From Acidithiobacillus sp. (GTDB lineage: Bacteria > Pseudomonadota > Gammaproteobacteria > Acidithiobacillales > Acidithiobacillaceae), in contig JAPTWR010000169.1 of assembly GCA_028065135.1 (NCBI GenBank), positions 1-8,650 of the forward strand: a stretch of 8,650 nt of DNA, in the 5' to 3' direction. Each line of letters begins with the position of its first letter. Within the stretch, counting starts at the first letter, position 1. The notes under the pieces were generated by a model, which saw only the letters and a program-made list of their open reading frames with translations, ran no database searches and was not told where the DNA came from. The position numbers and the translations under genes were made by a program. Shown piece after piece: positions 4,382 through 8,650 of the stretch.

Positions 4382-6717
4382 TGGACGAGGGCATGGCTGT
4401 GGCCGAGGTTGCTCCTTGGCAGGACAGCTTCTGGCGGGCTCTGGATGCCGGTGATGTGCAGAGCGCGTGGTCACAGCATTGTGGCCACATCTATGGCCGC
4501 AGACATGTTGCGGCGACTACCCCCTGGGTGCCGCTTGCGGAAATTCATGATCGTTTGAATTGGTTGGCCTGGTTGTCGCAGCGGTTTTCCGCCGGTTTTC
4601 TTCTTCCCGTTTCTGATCTCCCCGATATCGATGCTCTGCTGGTTCTGGCACAGCGCCCTGGTGCCGTGCTCAGCGGGAGAGATTTGCGCGCGGTGCTCGA
4701 TGTGCTGACGGCACAGAAGGGTTATGCCGCAGCTTTGCGCGAGACTCGGGATGCCTTGACCGGGCTGGCAGGTGAGCTTGATCCCCCGGTGACCTTGTTG
4801 CGCCGTCTCGGCGTGGCGTTGGATGAGGAGGGTGAGCTCCTGGATACGGCGAGTGCGGATCTCGCCCTCCTGCGCCAGCGCTTGCGAATCAGCCGCAACG
4901 AATTGCAGCGTTTTCTGCAGGGCTTTCTGCGTAATCGAGACTGGCAGGAATACTGGCAGGATCAGGTCATCGTGCAGCGTAATGAGCGTTACGTGCTCCC
5001 GCTCAAAGCTACCCATAAAGGGCGTATCAAGGCGATCGTCCATGACCGGTCGGCAAGTGGTGAGACTCTTTTTGTGGAGCCGCTGGCGGCCGTCGATCTG
5101 AATAATCAACTGGTCCAGGACCGGCGTGCCGAAATTCAGGAGCAGGAGCGCATTCTTCGTGCCCTGAGTGCAGCGGTAGGGCTGGAAGTGCCGGGCATCG
5201 TCGCCGCCCTGCGGCATATGGGCCGGCTGGATGCGGTACGGGCGGGACTGGAACTGGGGGATGTCTGTGGCGGGATTTTGCCCAAGGTCGATGCGGCGGC
5301 GGCATTTGATCTGCAGGCCCTGCGTCATCCGCTGCTTTGTCTGCGCCATCCGGGGCAGGTCGTGGGTAATGCCCTGCGTCTCGGGGCGGACGCGCAGCAA
5401 CTGGTCATTACCGGCCCCAATACCGGCGGCAAGACGGCTATCCTGAAAGCACTCGGACTCAATCATCTGATGGCCTACATGGGATTGCCGGTAACTGCGG
5501 AAGGTACATTGGGTTATTTCCCGAAGTGCTTTGCGGTCATCGGCGACGCCCAGGATATCCACACGGATCTTTCCACTTTTTCGGCGCAGGTACAGCGTCT
5601 TCGGGAAGTGCTGGAGCATGCCGACGCCCACAGTCTCGTGCTTCTCGACGAACTGGGCAATGGCACCGACCCGCGGGAAGGGGGCGCGCTGGCCCAGGCG
5701 GTCGCAGAGGCCTTGCTGGCGGCCGAATGCTGCACACTGCTCACGAGCCATCTGGAAGTGATGAAGCGTTATGCCCTGAGCCATGCGGGTGTAGCCCTGG
5801 CGGGTATGGGCTTTGATGCAGAGTCTTTGAAACCCACCTACCGTCTGCTGTGGGGTGTAGGCGGCGCGAGCCAGGGTCTGGTCATCGCCCGGCGCGTGGG
5901 GATGCCTGCACCAGTGATGAACCGCGCCGAGGCACTCTATGCCGATGACCGGGAGAACTGGGAACGTTGGGAAGCGCAACGGGAAACCCTATTGCAGGCC
6001 GCCCGGCAGGCTATGGATGAGGCCGTACTGGCGCGTGACGAAGCCACCAGTGTGGCCCGCCGCCTGGAACGCGAACTGGAAGCAGCGAGGCAGGAGCGTG
6101 ACAAAGCCGCCGCCGCCGCCCGCGCCGAATGGGAAGATATACTGGCAACGGCGCGCCAGCAGGTGCGGCAAGCCATTGCCGCGCTCAAGTCCGGGAGGGA
6201 TACCCAGGCGGCAACGGCGGCTTTGCAACGTCTGGAAGTTCCCTTCCGGGCGGAGGAGCAGCGAGTGGACAGCCTGCCCGCGGTGGGGACCAGGGGTCTG
6301 TTTCTGCCACTCCGGCAGGTGACCCAAGTGCTGCGTGCGGATCCCGCACAACGCAGGGTACAGATTCAATTACGGGGCAAGCAGTTGTGGGTGCCCGCCG
6401 CACAATTTGCCGTGGACGCTGCGCTGCAGATCCCAAAAGAAAAAGGTAGCACCCAGTATGCCACCCCCGACGATCATCCCTGGCGTCTGGATTTGCGCGG
6501 ACAGCTTCGGGAAGACGCCCTGGCGGCGCTGCGTCGTCATGTGGATGGCGCCGTAGCCGCCGGTCGTCGACAGGTCCAGATCCTGCATGGTAAGGGCAAC
6601 GGGGTGCTCGCAGAAATGGTGCGCGAGTTTGCCGGGCAAGACCCTCGGGTCAGCCAGTGGCGTATGGCGCGGCCAGAGCATGGCGGTGGCGGCGTCAGCG
6701 AGTTGGAGTTACGCTGA
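4381..6717 (+). CDS. mutS2: MutS2 family protein (MutS-type ATPase with C-terminal Smr domain)
   Basis: MutS2 proteins are MutS-related ATPases outside mismatch repair. Family work links them to suppression of recombination (Helicobacter) and to ribosome-collision rescue (Bacillus subtilis). The 778-aa product has the full layout. A divergent N-terminal region is followed by the MutS core/clamp (about 170-270, including 'RNERYVLPLKATHKGRIKAI'). The ATPase has Walker A GPNTGGKT (345-352) and Walker B 'LLDELGNGTDPREGGA' (from 421). An Ala/Arg/Glu-rich coiled coil spans about 520-610, with a KOW-like linker at about 635-675. The Smr domain has LDLRG (703-707) and HGKGNG (736-741), the nuclease motifs. 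ATG 4381 overlaps the yqeY stop (TGATG). TTG 4378 is less likely; ATG 4393 with GAGGG just upstream is a possible alternative. Only 3 bp separate it from dnaG. Enteric bacteria lack this gene in the operon. Confidence 0.95.
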   Translation: MDEGMAVAEVAPWQDSFWRALDAGDVQSAWSQHCGHIYGRRHVAATTPWVPLAEIHDRLNWLAWLSQRFSAGFLLPVSDLPDIDALLVLAQRPGAVLSGRDLRAVLDVLTAQKGYAAALRETRDALTGLAGELDPPVTLLRRLGVALDEEGELLDTASADLALLRQRLRISRNELQRFLQGFLRNRDWQEYWQDQVIVQRNERYVLPLKATHKGRIKAIVHDRSASGETLFVEPLAAVDLNNQLVQDRRAEIQEQERILRALSAAVGLEVPGIVAALRHMGRLDAVRAGLELGDVCGGILPKVDAAAAFDLQALRHPLLCLRHPGQVVGNALRLGADAQQLVITGPNTGGKTAILKALGLNHLMAYMGLPVTAEGTLGYFPKCFAVIGDAQDIHTDLSTFSAQVQRLREVLEHADAHSLVLLDELGNGTDPREGGALAQAVAEALLAAECCTLLTSHLEVMKRYALSHAGVALAGMGFDAESLKPTYRLLWGVGGASQGLVIARRVGMPAPVMNRAEALYADDRENWERWEAQRETLLQAARQAMDEAVLARDEATSVARRLERELEAARQERDKAAAAARAEWEDILATARQQVRQAIAALKSGRDTQAATAALQRLEVPFRAEEQRVDSLPAVGTRGLFLPLRQVTQVLRADPAQRRVQIQLRGKQLWVPAAQFAVDAALQIPKEKGSTQYATPDDHPWRLDLRGQLREDALAALRRHVDGAVAAGRRQVQILHGKGNGVLAEMVREFAGQDPRVSQWRMARPEHGGGGVSELELR

Positions 6718-6720
6718 GCC

Positions 6721-8472
6721 ATGGCCAACTTTTCTCCCGCATTCATTGACGCCCTGCTGGAGCACTGTGATCTGGTGCGCCTCATCGATAGCCGCGTACC
6801 GCTGAAGAAAAAAGGCCGGGATTTCTGGGCCTGCTGCCCCTTTCATCAGGAAAAGAGCCCGTCTTTCTCGGTCAGTGCCGACAAACAGATTTATTACTGC
6901 TTTGGCTGTCACGCCCATGGGAATGCCATCGGATTCTTGATGGCCCATGATCGGCTGTCTTTTCCGGAGGCGGTGAAGACACTCGCTGACGAAGTCGGTG
7001 TCGCCCTGCCGGAAGACGGCCCTGCCGGAGAGCAGGAAAGTCTTCGGCCGCTGCGGGCAATTCTCGAAAAAGCCATTGGCGTTTACCGATCTGCCCTCGC
7101 AGAGCACCCGCCAGCGCAGGAGTATCTGCGTGGAAGGGGTTTGAGCGAGGAGATCATTGGGCGCTTCGAGCTGGGGTACGCACCGTCTGCAGCCGGGTTT
7201 CTGAGCCAGAAACTGGGCAGGGAACCGTCATTGCGCCAGCAGTTGCTGGGCGCGGGCCTGGTGAGCGGCCGTGAAGACGGATCGGTCTACGACCGTTTTC
7301 GCGGGCGAGTGATTTTTCCGATTCGCGACGGACGAGGACAGGCGGTGGGATTGGGCGGCCGCAGTCTCGATGGTCATGAACCCAAATACCTCAACTCGCC
7401 GGAAAGTGCGCTCTACCACAAGGGGCGGGTGCTCTATGGTCTGCACCAGGCCAGGGAGGGGATGCGCCGAGCAGGGCGGGTGCTGCTGGTGGAAGGGTAT
7501 CTGGATGTCATTACCCTGCACCAGGCTGGCATCGACTACGCCGTCGCGGCGAGCGGGACGGCCTTGGGGGACAGCCAGATGGAAATGCTCTTCCGGGCAG
7601 CGCACGAGGTGCTACTCTGTTTCGATGGCGATACCGCCGGACGTAATGCGGCCTGGCGGGCCGTGCAGACGGCGCCGGAGCATCTGCGCGCGGGGCGTCT
7701 GCTACGGTTGCTGTTCCTGCCGGACGGCCAGGACCCGGACTCGTTGGTGCGTGAACAGGGCGGCGCGGCGTTTGAATCAATGCTCCCGACCGCGCGTCCA
7801 GCCATCGACTTTTTTCTGGAGGAGTTGCAACGCCGACACAACCTCGCCGCAGAAGATGAGAAGGCACTTTTTCTGCATGCCGCGCGCGATTTTCTGAAAC
7901 GGGTGAGCGATCCGGTGTTGCGGGAGGTTTATGAACAACGGGTGCAGATGCTTTGCGGATTGGCGCCCGTCGCCCGGCGCGCGCCGTCGCGCACACCGCG
8001 TAAAGCGACGTTCTTCGCTGCCGGAGGACGATCCCTTTTTAAAACGGCTTTGCGACTATTGCTGAATTTTCCCGAAGACCCCGCCTGGCAGGCGTTGGAC
8101 CGCGATTTGCTGCCTTTCCTCTTCGACCGTGATCCCATGGCTGAAATTCTGGCAGAGGCCCTTGATATTTTGGCCAACATGACCCATCTAAGCTCTCACG
8201 AGTTATTCGCAAAACTGTCGGTACTGAAACATGCGGAGGCATGCTACGCGCTGGTGATGAGCGACTCTGGCGACGAGGAAGAGCAGGTGCTGATGCGGCT
8301 TGAAATTTCCGGTTGTGTGGCGCGAGTGAACCAGCGTCTTGCTGCGGCGCGCAGTCACTTTATCAGCCGGGCCGCAGATCAGGGTGGTTTGAGTGCGCTC
8401 TCCGAGCAGGAGAGGGCTGAAGTGGTGCGTTTGTCCCGGCGCGACAGGCGCAACGGCGTTGGTTCGAAATGA
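6721..8472 (+). CDS. dnaG: DNA primase
   Basis: DnaG synthesises RNA primers for leading-strand initiation and Okazaki fragments at the fork, in contact with DnaB helicase. The 583-aa length agrees with E. coli (581). The N-terminal CHC2 zinc-binding domain has its ligands in place (Cys39, His42, Cys60, Cys63, in 'CCPFHQEKSPSF' and 'YYCFGCHAHG'). The RNA-polymerase core follows ('YLNSPESALYHKGRVLYGL'). The TOPRIM metal site has EGYLD (Glu258) and DGDTAGR (Asp302, Asp304). A basic Pro/Arg linker near 420-430 leads to the C-terminal helicase-interaction domain. It starts 3 bp after mutS2, with GGAG at 6705-6708 a rather long 12 nt from the ATG. Upstream coupling probably sets its level. No strong terminator precedes or follows it. 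Confidence 0.98.
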   Translation: MANFSPAFIDALLEHCDLVRLIDSRVPLKKKGRDFWACCPFHQEKSPSFSVSADKQIYYCFGCHAHGNAIGFLMAHDRLSFPEAVKTLADEVGVALPEDGPAGEQESLRPLRAILEKAIGVYRSALAEHPPAQEYLRGRGLSEEIIGRFELGYAPSAAGFLSQKLGREPSLRQQLLGAGLVSGREDGSVYDRFRGRVIFPIRDGRGQAVGLGGRSLDGHEPKYLNSPESALYHKGRVLYGLHQAREGMRRAGRVLLVEGYLDVITLHQAGIDYAVAASGTALGDSQMEMLFRAAHEVLLCFDGDTAGRNAAWRAVQTAPEHLRAGRLLRLLFLPDGQDPDSLVREQGGAAFESMLPTARPAIDFFLEELQRRHNLAAEDEKALFLHAARDFLKRVSDPVLREVYEQRVQMLCGLAPVARRAPSRTPRKATFFAAGGRSLFKTALRLLLNFPEDPAWQALDRDLLPFLFDRDPMAEILAEALDILANMTHLSSHELFAKLSVLKHAEACYALVMSDSGDEEEQVLMRLEISGCVARVNQRLAAARSHFISRAADQGGLSALSEQERAEVVRLSRRDRRNGVGSK

Positions 8473-8514
8473 AATGAAAAATGGGCTGAGGGTGCAGTTC
8501 TGTGACGGGGCACC

Positions 8515-8544
8515 TTTCCATGCATATGGTTTTTCCTATATAAT
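8515..8544 (+). promoter_or_regulatory. putative internal promoter for rpoD
   Basis: A perfect TATAAT (8539-8544, within TATATAAT) lies 29 bp before the rpoD ATG. A moderate -35, TTTCCA (8515-8520), is 18 bp upstream. The 100-bp dnaG-rpoD gap is the largest inside this operon, consistent with separate control of rpoD. A CGCGG-CTTT-CCGCG hairpin (8546-8559) covers the expected transcription start. No terminator is visible in the gap. Confidence 0.6.
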
Positions 8545-8573
8545 GCGCGGCTTTCCGCGAGTGCAGGTTGGTT

Positions 8574-8650
8574 ATGAGAGACGGTGAGAGTGTAGTGGAT
8601 AATGAATCTCAGCGGTCTGAGCTGAAGCGGCTTATTGCGCGTGGTAAAGA
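8574..8650 (+). CDS. rpoD: RNA polymerase primary sigma factor sigma-70 (5' end, cut by window)
   Basis: Only the first 25 codons are present, and the frame is open at the window end. The segment S-Q-R-S-E-L-K-R-L-I-A-R-G-K matches the conserved start of region 1.1 in proteobacterial RpoD (E. coli SQLKLLVTRGKE), and the place after dnaG is the classical one. ATG 8574 has AGG at 8565-8567, 6 nt upstream. A TTG at 8568 is in frame but less likely. RpoD directs transcription of most growth-phase genes, including this operon's own promoter, so autoregulation is possible. Confidence 0.88.
   Translation, partial: MRDGESVVDNESQRSELKRLIARGK

Noticed and set aside
4471..5979. A 502-codon open frame on the minus strand opposite mutS2
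   Set aside because: It is in register with the mutS2 codons on the opposite strand, so it meets a stop only where mutS2 uses TTA, CTA or TCA, all rare in GC-rich genes. The translation looks like antisense (rich in His, Gln and Arg, no recognisable domain), while mutS2 is clearly coding.
6106..6120. (GCC)5 repeat in mutS2
   Set aside because: It is an in-frame Ala run in the coiled-coil/linker, ordinary for a GC-rich gene; too short to argue for phase variation.

Overview
The window is a stretch of bacterial chromosome: GC-rich, densely packed, and made of housekeeping genes plus a few regulatory-looking ones. Several genes (rpsU, dnaG, the start of rpoD) closely resemble gammaproteobacterial versions. 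However, MutS2 and a GatB/YqeY-family gene sit between rpsU and dnaG, which differs from enteric bacteria. That arrangement and the protein character suggest an Acidithiobacillus-type proteobacterium. This assignment is inference from memory, not a database result.

Left part (1-1260): a short unidentified reading frame may end at 44. A stand-alone Lon substrate-binding-domain protein follows (41-598, +). Converging on it is a small cyclic-nucleotide-binding-domain protein without a DNA-binding domain (625-1119, -). Its start faces a divergent promoter region shared with rph.

Middle (1259-3431): rph (RNase PH) and rdgB (XTP/dITP diphosphatase) form a translationally coupled pair (ATGA overlap). 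rdgB overlaps the convergent sigma-70-family gene (minus strand, RpoS-like) tail to tail by 34 bp. A perfect 13-bp inverted repeat lies in that overlap and probably ends or stabilises both transcripts. The C-terminal part of rdgB looks as if it went through two compensating one-base indels. These changed about five residues beside the conserved Lys-Asn and Ser-His-Arg motifs while keeping the overall length.

Right part (3645-8650): a strong sigma-70 promoter (TTGACT-17 bp-TATAAT) drives an expanded macromolecular-synthesis operon: rpsU, a yqeY-family gene, mutS2, dnaG and then rpoD, which is cut off by the window end. The first four genes overlap or nearly touch (TGATG, TGATG, a 3-bp gap). 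rpoD comes after a 100-bp gap with its own -10 element. The operon thus links a ribosomal protein, a tRNA-amidotransferase-related protein, a Smr-domain ribosome/DNA factor, primase and the primary sigma factor. The RpoS-like gene is transcribed divergently from the same intergenic region.

I see no mobile element, CRISPR array, tRNA, rRNA or defence system, and nothing that amounts to a wholly new biological system. The points most worth a second look are the rdgB frameshift scar, the convergent hairpin, and the mutS2/yqeY insertion in the rpsU-dnaG-rpoD operon.
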